From positions 1-41,803 of the forward strand of contig JAHHHI010000013.1 of assembly GCA_019359435.1 (NCBI GenBank): a stretch of 41,803 nt of DNA. Direction: 5' to 3'. The stretch's first letter is position 1. Every line of letters begins with the position of its first letter. Below, one piece after another: positions 8,792 through 18,238 of this stretch. Below the pieces are notes generated by a model. The model ran no database searches. It was not told the DNA's origin and was given only the letters and a program-made list of their open reading frames with translations. Source of the stretch: Kaiparowitsia implicata GSE-PSE-MK54-09C (lineage in GTDB: Bacteria > Cyanobacteriota > Cyanobacteriia > Elainellales > Elainellaceae). Position numbers and translations under genes: made by a program.

Positions 8792-9963
8792 CCGCTTTGT
8801 CTAGTCCTGCTACAACGTGCTCTATAAAAATAACCTGAAATAATCCTTTGTTAGTGTTGCGCATAAACTGACCAGCCAAAACTTGGGTCAATGTTAGGGG
8901 GGAATCAGCTTGAATTCTCAATTTGCTGTGCATGCGATGGGTGCCCCAAATGCTCTTGGTTGACTCATTAACCAGACTTGATCTGAGCTGATATCTGGTT
9001 AGGATTTTGCGTAGCGTAGAGTGGGGGCGAGGCAGAATTCTGATGCTCTCGATGCTGAAACCGACCTTTCTCATAGGTTTTAGACTATAGGGTTAATTCT
9101 CATGAGTCTCCAATGCTAGGGTAAGAAGGTGCAAAGAAACAAAAGGTCTGAATACCAAAGATTTCAGCCTTACTCATGGGATTTGGATTTGATCTAACTC
9201 CTTAGACCGTACAGCATTAGTCACGAAATCTATAGATTTTTGATGTTTGCTCTTTATTAGCTCACCATCTTAGTCAGAGATCCGTATCATAGATGGAACA
9301 TCAGCTCGGATAAACTTGCGCTTTAGCTAAGCGTTGCTTTAGTGAAAGGGGTTCTGAGTATCGGGTGCATGTTCCTTCTGATGTTGCCTTAGCGCCACGA
9401 GTGCATGTTGGTGATGAGCAAATCGGGAAGTTGATTCAAGTCAGGATTGCCATACCTATTGCAGAGCAAACGCATCAGCGTTCGTCACTAAATTTTGGCG
9501 ATGCGATTTGATGATCAGATTCAGTTGGCTTAGGAGGGCGATCGCCCCTGCCTAGGATTCAATTGAGGACAGGGTGTTGTAGAGTCGGTTGAGCATCGGC
9601 TGAGAACGACCTAACTCGCATATAGGTTGCAGCGCGCTGTTAACAGCGCGCTGCAAGTTTGACGCTTTTTTGTGTGCGGGTGGATAAATTTTTGGAAATC
9701 TGAGCCGAATGTCGAAAGTGCGACTATTCTATAGAATGCAAAGGGCATGGCCCAGAGCAGGGCCAGAGCAGGATGTGTTTATGGCCTGAGGTTTCTATCG
9801 CACCCTGTCTTATCATTGTTGTCAACTCCGTTGATGTGACCTGAGTGAGCGTTGCAAGCGCGGTGTTTTTAGGAAGCCCGCAGCCCAGCGCAGCCCATGC
9901 AATCAGCCGGAGCTGATATCCAGGATTGTTGATGACTCTCTTTCATCGTTGGGGAAGTGGACC
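8792..9963. other. 1.17 kb gene-poor region upstream of pdhA and ftn2
   Basis: No convincing gene. An open frame on the minus strand (8685-9074) overlaps the pdhA start in another frame and looks spurious. A plus-strand frame without a start codon is open from 9314 to a stop at 9509-9511 (about 65 codons, with VHVGDEQIGKLIQVRIAIP), possibly a decayed gene. A perfect 30-bp palindrome lies at 9627-9656. The region must also hold the promoters of the two divergent genes. Confidence 0.4.
9627..9656. repeat. perfect 30-bp palindrome followed by a T-run
   Basis: Arms TTGCAGCGCGCTGTT and AACAGCGCGCTGCAA meet at a GTTAAC centre without mismatch. A run of six T follows 8 bases after the right arm (9665-9670). 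It could form a terminator-like hairpin in a plus-strand transcript or a cruciform or binding site in DNA. It is about 300 bp ahead of ftn2. Confidence 0.6.
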
Positions 9964-12387
9964 GTGAGAATTCCGCTTGATTATTATCGGATTTTAGGGT
10001 TGCCGGTTCAGGCGACAGATGACCAACTGCAACAAGCCCATCGCGATCGCGCGTTGCAGCTTCCTCGACGAGAATATTCTGAGGGGGCGATCGCCTCTCG
10101 CAAGCAACTGCTAGATGAGGCTTATACCGTTCTAGCCGACACAGCGCAGCGCAGCGCTTACAATGCTAGCTTTTTGGCTAACACCTACGAAGACGCCGAG
10201 ACCACGTCCGGTGCTATGCCGCTCGACCCTGCAACCAATCCTTATGCGTCTAGCATCACCATTCAAGAGTCACAACTGGTTGGGGCGCTATTAGTTCTGC
10301 TAGAGCTAGGGGAATACGAGCTAGTGCTGAAGCTGGGGCAACCCTACCTGACCAGTCGGCCCGCCAGCAGTGAGCAAATGACGGCAGGCACCACCCGTAG
10401 CGATGTGCTGCTAACGGTAGCGCTATCGTATTTGGAATTGGGACGCGAGCAGTGGCACCAGGGTCAGTATGAAGGTGCCGCCGAGTCCCTTCAGGCTGGG
10501 CATGCACTGCTACAGCGGGATGGCCTATTTGGGAATGTTCGTAACGAGATGCAATCTGATCTGTATAAGCTACGCCCCTATCGCATTTTGGAACTGTTAG
10601 CACTGCCTGAGCAAAATCAGCTAGAGCGGCGACGTGGGCTAACGTTGCTGCAGGATATGCTGAATGACCGGGGCGGCATTGATGGCTTAGGCGATGATCA
10701 ATCAGGCCTGCAGATTGACGATTTTTTGCGGTTTATTCAGCAGCTCCGCAGCTACCTGTCTACGGCAGAACAACAAACCCTGTTTGAGTCTGAGGCACAG
10801 CGCCCTTCGGCGGTCGCTACATATCTGGCTGTCTATGCCCTGCTGGCTCGCGGATTTGCCTATCGCCAACCGGCGTTGGTGCGACGTGCGAAGAACTTGC
10901 TCCAACGGCTCAGCAGCCGTCAGGACGTGTTTTTGGAACAGGCCGTGTGCTCGCTGCTGCTAGGTCAAACCGAAGATGCTAGCTATGCTTTAGATCATAG
11001 TCAAGAGGCGGAGTCCATCCGGTTTATTCGCGAGCATTCTCACGGGTCGCCTGATTGCTTGCCGGGGCTGTGCCTCTATAGCGAGCGCTGGCTACAAAAT
11101 GAAGTGTTTCCTCATTTCTCTGACCTGGCGCAGCAAATGGCCTCATTGAAAGATTATTTTGCAGACAGCCAAGTGCAGGGCTATTTGGAAGAGTTGCCCA
11201 GTGATTCTGCTGACAGCAGCGATGCCGTAGCGCCTGCAGTCTATGGCTATTCGGGGGCGATCGCCCCCATGACAGCCCCTGCCGAAGCGCGAAATCATAC
11301 CTATGAGCAGGCTGCTGGCAGCGATGGGCCGGGCGGTCGATTTGCAACTGCGACAACCGCCACAATAGAGTCGCGCCTGCCTGCCTCTCGACCGTCTGGC
11401 CCTGCTCCGCGGGCAAATGGCACCAATGGCAGCGGCGCGATGCCCACCGCAGAACGCGTCTCCCAACTGTCTCCAGAAGGTCGGCTAACGGGGAGTGGGG
11501 GTGGGCGATCGCAGCCCTCTTCACCCGCACCATCTAGCCCTCGAAGACCCAGCCCCGCCGCCCCTATTCGCGATAACGCGTCGCCTTACTCACCCGATAG
11601 CGATTCCTCCTTTAGCCTAGCTCGGCTGTTGTTTTTGGTCGCACTGGGCATTTTGGGATTAGCAGTGGTTTGGTTCTTACTGTCAAGCATTTCGCGAGCC
11701 CTGTTCCGTGGCCCCACACTGACTGGCGATCAGTTGCAAATCAGCCTAAATGAGCCACCGATAGAAATTCCCGACCCCACTGCTGAACCGGCCACACCCG
11801 ACCCCACCGAACCTCTCTCAGTCGAGGGCGCGCGCTCAGTGATAGATGCGTGGCTTGCGGCAAAACGGGCTTCAATGGGGCCAACTAACGACATCAGCCA
11901 GTTGAGCAACGTGCTCACCGGCAGTGTGCTGGTAGAACGGCAGGGTATGGCAGAGGATGCTCGCCAAAATGGCCTTTCTTATAGCTATCGCCATTCTGTT
12001 GAAGATGTGCGGGTGTTGCCCATTAACGCGCAAACCCCAAACCAAGCGCAGGTAGACGCGGTTGTTGTAGAAGCCACGAATGATGAACCCGCCAGCCGCC
12101 TGCTAGTGCGCTATGACATGATTCGGCAGGATGGCACATGGCGGATTCAGGGCATTACTGCTCAGCCTGACGGCGCCACTACTGAGTTCACCACTCCAGA
12201 CGAGGAGACCCTTTCTGATACCGACAGCGAGTTTGAAACGCCACTAACGCCCGCGCCAAATCCGTTAGACAATGATGCGGAGGTTCCTGTGGGCGGACCG
12301 AACGGTGCAGACCCTAGCGGAATCCCGCCAACGAATACATTTCCGCAGCCTAATCCCATTAATCCGTCCACTCCGCCGACTAACTAA
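9964..12387 (+). CDS. ftn2: ARC6-like cell division protein Ftn2/ZipN
   Basis: About 807 residues. The N-terminus (RIPLDYYRILGLPVQATD) starts a degenerate J-like domain lacking the HPD motif. Then come a long helical region, a low-complexity Ser/Pro/Ala linker (about 430-545), one transmembrane segment (about 550-575, LLFLVALGILGLAVVWFLL) and a C-terminal IMS/DUF4101-type domain (about 620-740, ARSVIDAWLAAKRASMG ... YDMIRQDGTWRIQGI). This is the layout of cyanobacterial Ftn2/ZipN and plant ARC6, inner-membrane proteins that tether FtsZ and organise the divisome. The GTG at 9964 is chosen because GGGGAAG lies 6 bases upstream and the family starts with MRIPLDYYRILGLP. A TTG at 9949 is in frame but less likely. 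The tail is Pro/Thr/Asn-rich. The gene is convergent with dnaA. Confidence 0.93.
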   Translation: MRIPLDYYRILGLPVQATDDQLQQAHRDRALQLPRREYSEGAIASRKQLLDEAYTVLADTAQRSAYNASFLANTYEDAETTSGAMPLDPATNPYASSITIQESQLVGALLVLLELGEYELVLKLGQPYLTSRPASSEQMTAGTTRSDVLLTVALSYLELGREQWHQGQYEGAAESLQAGHALLQRDGLFGNVRNEMQSDLYKLRPYRILELLALPEQNQLERRRGLTLLQDMLNDRGGIDGLGDDQSGLQIDDFLRFIQQLRSYLSTAEQQTLFESEAQRPSAVATYLAVYALLARGFAYRQPALVRRAKNLLQRLSSRQDVFLEQAVCSLLLGQTEDASYALDHSQEAESIRFIREHSHGSPDCLPGLCLYSERWLQNEVFPHFSDLAQQMASLKDYFADSQVQGYLEELPSDSADSSDAVAPAVYGYSGAIAPMTAPAEARNHTYEQAAGSDGPGGRFATATTATIESRLPASRPSGPAPRANGTNGSGAMPTAERVSQLSPEGRLTGSGGGRSQPSSPAPSSPRRPSPAAPIRDNASPYSPDSDSSFSLARLLFLVALGILGLAVVWFLLSSISRALFRGPTLTGDQLQISLNEPPIEIPDPTAEPATPDPTEPLSVEGARSVIDAWLAAKRASMGPTNDISQLSNVLTGSVLVERQGMAEDARQNGLSYSYRHSVEDVRVLPINAQTPNQAQVDAVVVEATNDEPASRLLVRYDMIRQDGTWRIQGITAQPDGATTEFTTPDEETLSDTDSEFETPLTPAPNPLDNDAEVPVGGPNGADPSGIPPTNTFPQPNPINPSTPPTN

Positions 12388-12402
12388 TGACTAACTAATA
12401 CA

Positions 12403-12527
12403 GCCTGAGTTTGGGATACACTCAAACCCTGAATGTGCCGTGCGCATTGCGCACGGCACATTCAGGGTTTTGAGGCACTGTGCTATCGAGCCGCGCCCCA
12501 AGAAAGCGTCTTGACCCGAGTTTAGGT
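12403..12527 (-). repeat. family 2 double-hairpin element, degenerate reverse copy; likely bidirectional terminator
   Basis: Lies between the convergent ftn2 and dnaA genes. Read on the plus strand it begins GCCTGAGTTTGGGATAC, the inverse of the right end of the other copies, and holds a near-perfect hairpin (12421-12474) with arms around CCCTGAATGTGCCGTGCGC and its complement. The second hairpin and far end (TTGACCCGAGTTTAGGT, 12511-12527) are decayed. In the stem the variable pair is G-C, where other copies have T-A or C-G. The position suggests it now ends transcription from both sides. Confidence 0.7.
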
Positions 12528-12546
12528 CAGAGTTAGTTTATAGCGC

Positions 12547-13959
12547 TTACCGATTCCAGCGGCGTGATGAGGGAGCTTGTGCCTTGTTGTTGACTGAAAG
12601 GCGATCGCTCAACTGACGCAACGTTTTGGCCATGTCGGCATCCGTTTCCTTTAACTGTGTAATTTTTTCACAGCTATAGAGCACGGTGGTGTGGTCTTTT
12701 CCTCCAAACACTTCGCCAATTTTTGGCAGGCTCAGCCCGGTGTGATGGCGCATTAAATACATGCCGATTTGGCGAGCGACGCTAATCTCGCGGCGACGAG
12801 ACGTGCTCTTAAGGTCATCAATGGAGACACGAAATTCTTCGGCGATCGCCATCATAATGGCCTCGGGCGAGGCCTCTACCTGCTCATTCGGTGGATTGAG
12901 CACAGGAGTAATGTTTTCTACCGTCATTTGCAGGCCCGAAATTGAGATATAGGCGACAGCCCGAATCAGCGCCCCTTCCAATTCTCGAATGTTGGAGGTA
13001 TAGCTAGAGGCAATATACTCAATCACCTCACGAGGCAGACGCATGTTTTCGTATTCTGCCTTTTTCTGCAAAATTGCCATGCGGGTTTCTAAATCGGGCG
13101 GCTGAATGTCGGCAATCAGTCCCATCGAGAACCGTGAACTTAGCCGTTCCTGGAGGCGGGGAATTTGGCTGGGGGGGCGATCGCTCGCTAGCACAACCTG
13201 CTTTCCAGCCTCGTGCAGCGTATTAAAGGTATGAAAAAATTCTTCCTGCGTATATTCCTTGCCTTCAATGAACTGAATATCATCCACAATGAGCACATCC
13301 ACAGCCCGATAGAGATCGCGAAAGCTCTGCATGCTGTCTTTGCGAATGGCTGTAATCAAATCATTGGTGAATTGTTCTGTTGAGACGTAATAGACCTTGG
13401 CATCGGGGTTAATTTCTTGCCGATAGTGCCCAATGGCCTGCATGAGGTGAGTTTTGCCCAACCCAACCCCCCCGCATAGAAAAAGGGGATTGAACTCACG
13501 ACCAGGGGATTCTGCCACCGCCAACGACGCCGCGTGAGCCATGCGGTTATTAGACCCCACCACAAATCGTGAAAATATATACTTTGGGTTGAGATCTGAG
13601 GGTTTGGGGCGGTGGCCCTGGGCTGCGGGTGTCGGTGGCAGCACCTCTGGCTGTGCGTCCGGCATGGGCCACAAATCTGCATCCTCAACCGTTCCGTCTG
13701 CATCTTCACCTTGCCGTACGGTGATCACAATAGTGACGGGATGTTCTAGCAGGTCATAGACCACCTCAGTGATGGTTTTTAGGTAGTACTTTTGCAGCCA
13801 GTTACGGGCAAAGACGTTCTGGGTGCAAATGACAAGCTGCTGGTCATCCAGGTGCTCAATGGTGGCAGGCTTGATCCAGGTTTCGAAGGTGGGGCGGCTC
13901 AGTTTCAACTGCAACCGCTCCAACACTTGACTCCAGAAGGTTTCCAGGACAACGGTCAC
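12547..13959 (-). CDS. dnaA: chromosomal replication initiator DnaA
   Basis: 470 residues. Domain I starts [21 protein letters not shown] short variable domain II follows. Domain III (AAA+) shows Walker [14 protein letters not shown], Walker [11 protein letters not shown] and sensor motifs ([11 protein letters not shown]). Domain IV shows the DnaA signature [15 protein letters not shown] that binds DnaA boxes. It opens the origin for replication start. The ATG at 13959 gives the normal length. No dnaN or other replication gene adjoins it, and I saw no cluster of TTATCCACA-type DnaA boxes next to it, in line with many cyanobacteria where oriC and dnaA are not closely linked. Confidence 0.98.
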   Translation of the reverse strand: MTVVLETFWSQVLERLQLKLSRPTFETWIKPATIEHLDDQQLVICTQNVFARNWLQKYYLKTITEVVYDLLEHPVTIVITVRQGEDADGTVEDADLWPMPDAQPEVLPPTPAAQGHRPKPSDLNPKYIFSRFVVGSNNRMAHAASLAVAESPGREFNPLFLCGGVGLGKTHLMQAIGHYRQEINPDAKVYYVSTEQFTNDLITAIRKDSMQSFRDLYRAVDVLIVDDIQFIEGKEYTQEEFFHTFNTLHEAGKQVVLASDRPPSQIPRLQERLSSRFSMGLIADIQPPDLETRMAILQKKAEYENMRLPREVIEYIASSYTSNIRELEGALIRAVAYISISGLQMTVENITPVLNPPNEQVEASPEAIMMAIAEEFRVSIDDLKSTSRRREISVARQIGMYLMRHHTGLSLPKIGEVFGGKDHTTVLYSCEKITQLKETDADMAKTLRQLSDRLSVNNKAQAPSSRRWNR

Positions 13960-14621
13960 GCTTTTTTCCCCTACTATGCGGCTTACTCAACGGTCAAATC
14001 TCGAACCCAACACTGTGCTAGTGCGGTTTTCTGCCCCTGGGCGATCGCCCCCACTGTCGGCACTATACCGAGTAGACACCTGATTAACGAGACCCAAGAG
14101 ACAGAACAATAGCGGGCAATTGGCCCATCAGTCAACCTTGGGATAGGCTTTGTTGCCCCACCCACACAGGACGCCCTAGTGGCGATGAGCGTCGCCCCTG
14201 TTCCCCCTCTCTAGACTGATTGGGCAAGATGCCTATGGATTTGCGAGCGATCGCCCAGAGGTGGCATCCTGAGCCTAATTAAGCAGCCTACTAAACAGAT
14301 GGGTGGGGTTAAATAGCAAATGCTGGGCTGGGTCATGCAGCGCTAATGCAGCCTTGGCAAATCACCGCTTCGATTCGTTGGGCTAGGCATGAATTGAATG
14401 GGTTGGACAAGTGCCATATAGCCTCGCTGAACGTTAACTCGGCTTACTTAGAGTACTAGATATACCGCCAAATAGCTGCAACAATTCTATATATTTCCAT
14501 ATGTAGCGTTTGCCTGCAAAACGTTGTGCGCAATGGCATGTTGCACAGATCTCCCCATTGAAGCTTGTCAGCGGAACTAGATGCAGCTTGAATCTAGCTC
14601 TGCTAGCGGGTTTTCTCTAAG
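13960..14621. other. dnaA upstream region without recognisable genes
   Basis: About 660 bp. HIP1 sites occur (around 14040 and 14248). No DnaA-box cluster, tRNA or credible ORF was seen. The AT-richer part at 14455-14510 could hold promoter elements, but none is clear. Confidence 0.35.
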
Positions 14622-14752
14622 CTAGGGGCTGTCATCAATTAGCCTCTAATATTCCAGAAATCAACAGTCACAGGCCCTAGCCTGGTTTTTGGGTTGGGCG
14701 TGGCAACGCTCATAGCATCAGGCGTTTGGTTGGAATTGATGACACGCCCTAG
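14622..14752 (+). repeat. family 1 CTAG-bounded miniature element, copy B (intact reference)
   Basis: 131 bp from CTAGGGGCTGTCATCAATTA to GATGACACGCCCTAG. The ends are inverted repeats (CTAGGG, then TGTCATCAATT in both). The first 59 bp form a palindromic unit that ends in GTCACAGGCCCTAG; the remaining 72 bp include GGCAACGCTCATAGCAT. It abuts a family 3 element and shares TAG with it at 14750-14752. Confidence 0.9.
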
Positions 14753-14842
14753 GACTTACGCGATTGGATGATTTTAGGGAGGCTTAGACTCCCTAAAATC
14801 ATCCAAGATTCCCAGGACGCCGCACGAAGTGCGTAAGTCCTA
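14750..14842 (+). repeat. family 3 93-bp hairpin element, copy 1
   Basis: Bounded by the inverted repeat TAGGACTTACGC / GCGTAAGTCCTA. Inside is a perfect hairpin with 18-bp arms (TTGGATGATTTTAGGGAG at 14764-14781 and its complement at 14789-14806) and a 7-base loop. A reversed copy of the same length is at 35794. Miniature, non-coding, no transposase. Confidence 0.85.
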
Positions 14843-14892
14843 TAAGCGTTAGTCGAACAAGCGTTGACCGGACTAGCGGTTTAGCCACGGCG

Positions 14893-15174
14893 CTAGTCAA
14901 CTCGATCTAGCTGCCACAAAATCTGATTTCCTTCTCGACGCACTCGCGACACGACCCAATTGCGCCATACCCAGTTATCGCCTCGGCTAGTGACGGCGCT
15001 GGCATTCACGTCCATTAAGTCCGCCAGTTCTGAACTGGTAATCAGGTAGCCGTGGCTGGCAATGCGGTCTGCGATTTCGAGCGATTCAATGCTGGCGCGG
15101 AGTTGGGCGATGCGAACATCTTGCGGCAGATTGTCGGAGGTGTCATAAAGGCTGGCGGCATTGTCGTCTACCAT
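14893..15174 (-). CDS. small conserved-type protein, possible winged-helix
   Basis: 93 residues, soluble, ATG start at 15174. It contains a segment spaced like a helix-turn-helix (ESLEIADRIASHGYLITSSE, then LADLMDVNASAVTSRGDNW) and ends IRREG-like with VRREGNQILWQLDRVD. The composition is normal for a real gene and the TSSELADLM...SAVTSR part suggests DNA binding, but I do not recognise a named family. It stands alone between repeats and the RNase HI fusion, on the same strand as the latter and 265 bp downstream of it. Confidence 0.6.
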   Translation of the reverse strand: MVDDNAASLYDTSDNLPQDVRIAQLRASIESLEIADRIASHGYLITSSELADLMDVNASAVTSRGDNWVWRNWVVSRVRREGNQILWQLDRVD

Positions 15175-15439
15175 AATTGCGTTGGGCGACCCGTCGGCTC
15201 AGAGGTGGTTCAGATTGTATCGTTTGCGTTAGAGAAAATTAGTGATTGATACGTTAATCTTCATGGCTTTCTGCTTCTCTAGTGGTAATTTCAGCTTGGC
15301 TTAGGGCGATTTTTGCGATAGAAAATCCTGCACTACTCAGCAGTCACGCGGCAACGACACCGGGCGATTCGCCCAGCGTAGGCATGATTTTGTTGAGCAA
15401 TGGTTTAACCCTCAGGCTGCTCGATAAGGTTTGCTAGTC

Positions 15440-16312
15440 TCAAGCCGGGGGCTTAGAGGCCTGGTGGAGCGATGGGGTTTTCCCTAGGGCAAAGGCACGG
15501 GCGATCGCATCAGCGCGTTCGTTCCCCACATCCCCAGCATGGCCTTTAACATAGGTCCAACGCACGTGGGGTAGATTGAGCTGATCCATTTGCTGCCACA
15601 GGTCTTGATTGGTCACATCCTCGCCATTGGCCTTCTTCCAGCCCTTGCGCTTCCAGCCCCGCAGCCATTGCGTGATCCCTTTCTGCACATATTGACTGTC
15701 GGTATAGAGCGGAATGGGCTGGCTGGGCGATACAGTCGCCAGAAATTCTAAAGCGGCGATCGCCGCTTTTAGCTCCATTCGGTTATTCGTCGTGTGAGGA
15801 GCATAGCCCCCCAACTCCTGCACTCCGCCATCGGCAAAATAAATCACCGTGCCCCAGCCACCCGCCCCGGGATTGCCAGAGCAAGCGCCATCGGTATAGA
15901 TCGCTCGGATGGCGCCAGGCGTGGTGGAGAGCGAGAGCGGGGCTGGCGGCGGGTCGTTGGGGTGCTGGGCCAAGCCAGCCTTATCCTGAAACGTGAAGCT
16001 CGCAAAGCAATCTGACAGCAAACGTTGATTGAGCGAACTGAGCTTGCTTTGCCCATCTTTACGAAAATGAATCACGCCAGCCTCGGCTAGGGTGCGTGAA
16101 TGATGGCAAAACAAAGCCAGGCTGATGCCTACTTGATTGGCAATATCCGTGCCGCTTAGCTCTCCTTGGGCTGCCAGCAGCTCTACAATTTTGAGACGAG
16201 TGGCATCTGCCAAGGCGGCAAAAATTTTAGCGCGCTCCTCCGTCCTACTAGACGGTTCAACAGGGCTAGACGATTCAGCAGGAACGGAGTTGGCGCGAGT
16301 CATAGAATCCAT
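15440..16312 (-). CDS. ArsR-like winged-helix / RNase HI fusion protein
   Basis: 290 residues with two domains in one uninterrupted frame. Residues about 26-100 are an ArsR/SmtB-type winged helix ([35 protein letters not shown], then [20 protein letters not shown]). The metal-binding cysteines of classical ArsR sensors are absent from the ELSGTDIA helix. Residues about 135-275 are RNase HI with all active-site residues visible: Asp141 ([16 protein letters not shown]), Glu180 ([10 protein letters not shown]), Asp205 (YTDSQYV), His258 (VKGHAGD) and Asp268 (NERADAIA). RNase HI cleaves RNA in RNA-DNA hybrids. The N-terminal Ser/Pro-rich tail is likely disordered. The start is the ATG at 16312 (another at 16303). 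The gene is divergent from the Old Yellow Enzyme gene. Confidence 0.9.
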   Translation of the reverse strand: MDSMTRANSVPAESSSPVEPSSRTEERAKIFAALADATRLKIVELLAAQGELSGTDIANQVGISLALFCHHSRTLAEAGVIHFRKDGQSKLSSLNQRLLSDCFASFTFQDKAGLAQHPNDPPPAPLSLSTTPGAIRAIYTDGACSGNPGAGGWGTVIYFADGGVQELGGYAPHTTNNRMELKAAIAALEFLATVSPSQPIPLYTDSQYVQKGITQWLRGWKRKGWKKANGEDVTNQDLWQQMDQLNLPHVRWTYVKGHAGDVGNERADAIARAFALGKTPSLHQASKPPA

Positions 16313-16546
16313 TAGTCGCTAGTTGTCAAAATAAATGAATAGGTTGGGAAAACCAATGCTGAACAGAATATAAACACTGCTCAGACGTTGGGGTGTGAAG
16401 GGTCGGCTCAGCGCTAGATCTGCAAGCAGACCTGCAACTCGATTGAGCAGAGGCCAATGCCGTGAATTCTTAGCTGTGAATTCTTACTGTGTTCTATTCT
16501 ATGAGTTTACGCAAATACTTAAATGGTTAAACAACTACTTGACTAT

Positions 16547-16566
16547 CCTAAGGCGGTTCCTTTAGG
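16547..16566. promoter_or_regulatory. inverted repeat in divergent promoter region, possible operator
   Basis: CCTAAGG and CCTTTAGG flank a 5-base spacer, giving a near-symmetric site 41 bases ahead of the OYE start and 234 bases ahead of the fusion gene. Whether the ArsR-like domain binds here is inference from position only. Confidence 0.3.
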
Positions 16567-16607
16567 ATTCTATTTGAATCATTGTTTTACAACTTAGCAG
16601 AGACACT

Positions 16608-17720
16608 ATGACGACTCCACAACCGCTGTTAACGTCGGTAACTGTTGGTGCTTACACCCTGCCCAATCGGGTTGTGATGGCGCCTCTCACCCGCAATCGC
16701 GCCGGCGAGGGCAATGCACCCACCGCGATGAATGCTGTCTATTACCGTCAGCGGGCGACCGCCGGGCTGATCATTTCTGAAGCAACCCAGATCTCGCCCC
16801 AGGGGATGGGGTATCCCGGCACGCCAGGCATTTATTCTGCTGAGCAAATTGCAGGGTGGAAGCAGGTGACCGATGCCGTGCATGAGCGGGGTGGACGAAT
16901 CTTCTTGCAGCTATGGCATGTGGGGCGCATTTCGCATCCCTCGCTGCAGCCCAACGGGGAGTTGCCTGTGGCCCCGAGTGCGATCGCCCCAGACGGCATG
17001 GCCGCCACCTATGACGGCATGCAGCCCTTTGTCACGCCCCGAGCGCTCGAAACGGAAGAACTGCCGGGACTGATTGCCGCCTATCGCCAAGCGGCAGAAA
17101 ACGCCCAGGCCGCTGGGTTTGACGGGGTCGAAGTTCACAGCGCGAACGGCTATCTACTCGATCAGTTTTTGCAGGATGGGTCTAACCAGCGCACCGATCA
17201 GTATGGCGGCTCTATCGAAAATCGTGCTCGCTTGCTGTTTGAGGTGTTAGATGCCGTAGTGGATGTTTGGGGGGGCGATCGCGTCGGCATTCGCCTCTCG
17301 CCCAGCGGCACGTTTAACGACATGGTGGACTCAGATCCCCAGAGCTTATTTACCTATGTGATCTCGCGGCTAAATCCCTATAACCTGGCTTATCTGCACC
17401 TGATCGAGCCCCGCACCGGCGAAGATTCACAGAATCCTGCCCATGATAAAGCGGTGATGCTCACGTCTGAGTACTTCCGCACGGTGTATACCGGTATCAT
17501 TCTGGCGGCGAGTGGCTATACGCAAGACACGGGCAATGGGGCGATCGCCCAAAACCACGCAGATCTAGTTGCCTTTGGGCGGCTCTACATCTCCAACCCC
17601 GACTTGGTAGACCGCTTTGCTCACAACGCGCCACTTAATCCCTACGATCGGGATACCTTCTACGGCGGCAACGAAGCTGGCTACATTGACTACCCAACAT
17701 TGACAGAACAAGTGGCTTAG
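16608..17720 (+). CDS. Old Yellow Enzyme family alkene reductase
   Basis: 370 residues, the standard length of the NADH:flavin oxidoreductase / OYE family (NemA, XenB, OPR-like). These FMN enzymes reduce activated C=C bonds and detoxify electrophiles such as N-ethylmaleimide or nitro compounds. Visible features: PLTRNRAGEGNAPTAMNAVYY near the flavin, WHVGRISHPSLQPNG, the substrate-activating His-Asn pair in VEVHSANGYLLDQFLQDGSN, the Arg-rich GSIENRARLLFEV, and the FMN phosphate site ADLVAFGRLYISNPDLVDR. Start ATG at 16608. It is divergent from the ArsR/RNase HI fusion, an arrangement often seen between reductases and their regulators. A family 2 hairpin element lies 78 bp after the stop. Confidence 0.93.
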   Translation: MTTPQPLLTSVTVGAYTLPNRVVMAPLTRNRAGEGNAPTAMNAVYYRQRATAGLIISEATQISPQGMGYPGTPGIYSAEQIAGWKQVTDAVHERGGRIFLQLWHVGRISHPSLQPNGELPVAPSAIAPDGMAATYDGMQPFVTPRALETEELPGLIAAYRQAAENAQAAGFDGVEVHSANGYLLDQFLQDGSNQRTDQYGGSIENRARLLFEVLDAVVDVWGGDRVGIRLSPSGTFNDMVDSDPQSLFTYVISRLNPYNLAYLHLIEPRTGEDSQNPAHDKAVMLTSEYFRTVYTGIILAASGYTQDTGNGAIAQNHADLVAFGRLYISNPDLVDRFAHNAPLNPYDRDTFYGGNEAGYIDYPTLTEQVA

Positions 17721-17798
17721 ACTGTCTGGGTGTGCACCATTGATTTGGAATGATTGATGTGAGATAGCAGATGGGGCGAAGTCTTTTGAGATCTAGAT

Positions 17799-17922
17799 AA
17801 CGTCAGTTCGGGTTAAGAGGGTTTTGGGGCATCGCGCGTCGCGCGATGCCCCAAAACCCTTAATGTGCCGTGCGCGTCGCGCACGGCACATTAAGGGTTT
17901 GAGCTTATCCCGAACTCAGGTT
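17799..17922 (+). repeat. family 2 double-hairpin element, copy 1
   Basis: 124 bp. The ends are inverted repeats, AACGTCAGTTCGGG at left and CCCGAACTCAGGTT at right. Two long hairpins follow one another: stem 1 at 17819-17859 (GGGTTTTGGGGCATCGCGCG and complement) and stem 2 at about 17854-17900 (AAACCCTTAATGTGCCGTGC and complement). The flanks repeat AGAT (17795-17798 and 17923-17926), a possible target duplication. It sits downstream of the OYE gene. Confidence 0.85.
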
Positions 17923-18238
17923 AGATAGAGCAAGGGTTTCGCCCCACCCGCTATGGGCCTATACGAAGCATCTGACTGCTGGGCAACACTGAATGGCAAT
18001 GTAATGATGGGAGGCAGCACCTGTTCTCGGAAACTATCATCTATGCCAACCCACTTCTCTCGCAACTCAGTAGCGATTAGTCCATCCAACGCTGGGAGAA
18101 AGGATTTCATCCCAACAATTAGTGTTCTAGCGGCACTAGAACCTGCCATCAACCAAATGCAAATGGGTAGTGCATTAATGTAAAGGATAAAGAAAAAAAA
18201 TAGGATATCGCCGTAGCACACTCAAGGGAGTAGGGCCC

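Noticed and set aside
8685-9074. 129-codon minus-strand frame overlapping the pdhA start
   Set aside because: Overlaps the N-terminal coding region of pdhA in another frame and shows no family features.
13960-14621. oriC beside dnaA
   Set aside because: No cluster of TTATCCACA/TTTTCCACA-type boxes could be found on either strand.
17916-18221. 101-codon minus-strand frame with a hydrophobic start
   Set aside because: Begins in low-complexity A-rich DNA and runs into the family 2 element; no recognisable domain, so not called.
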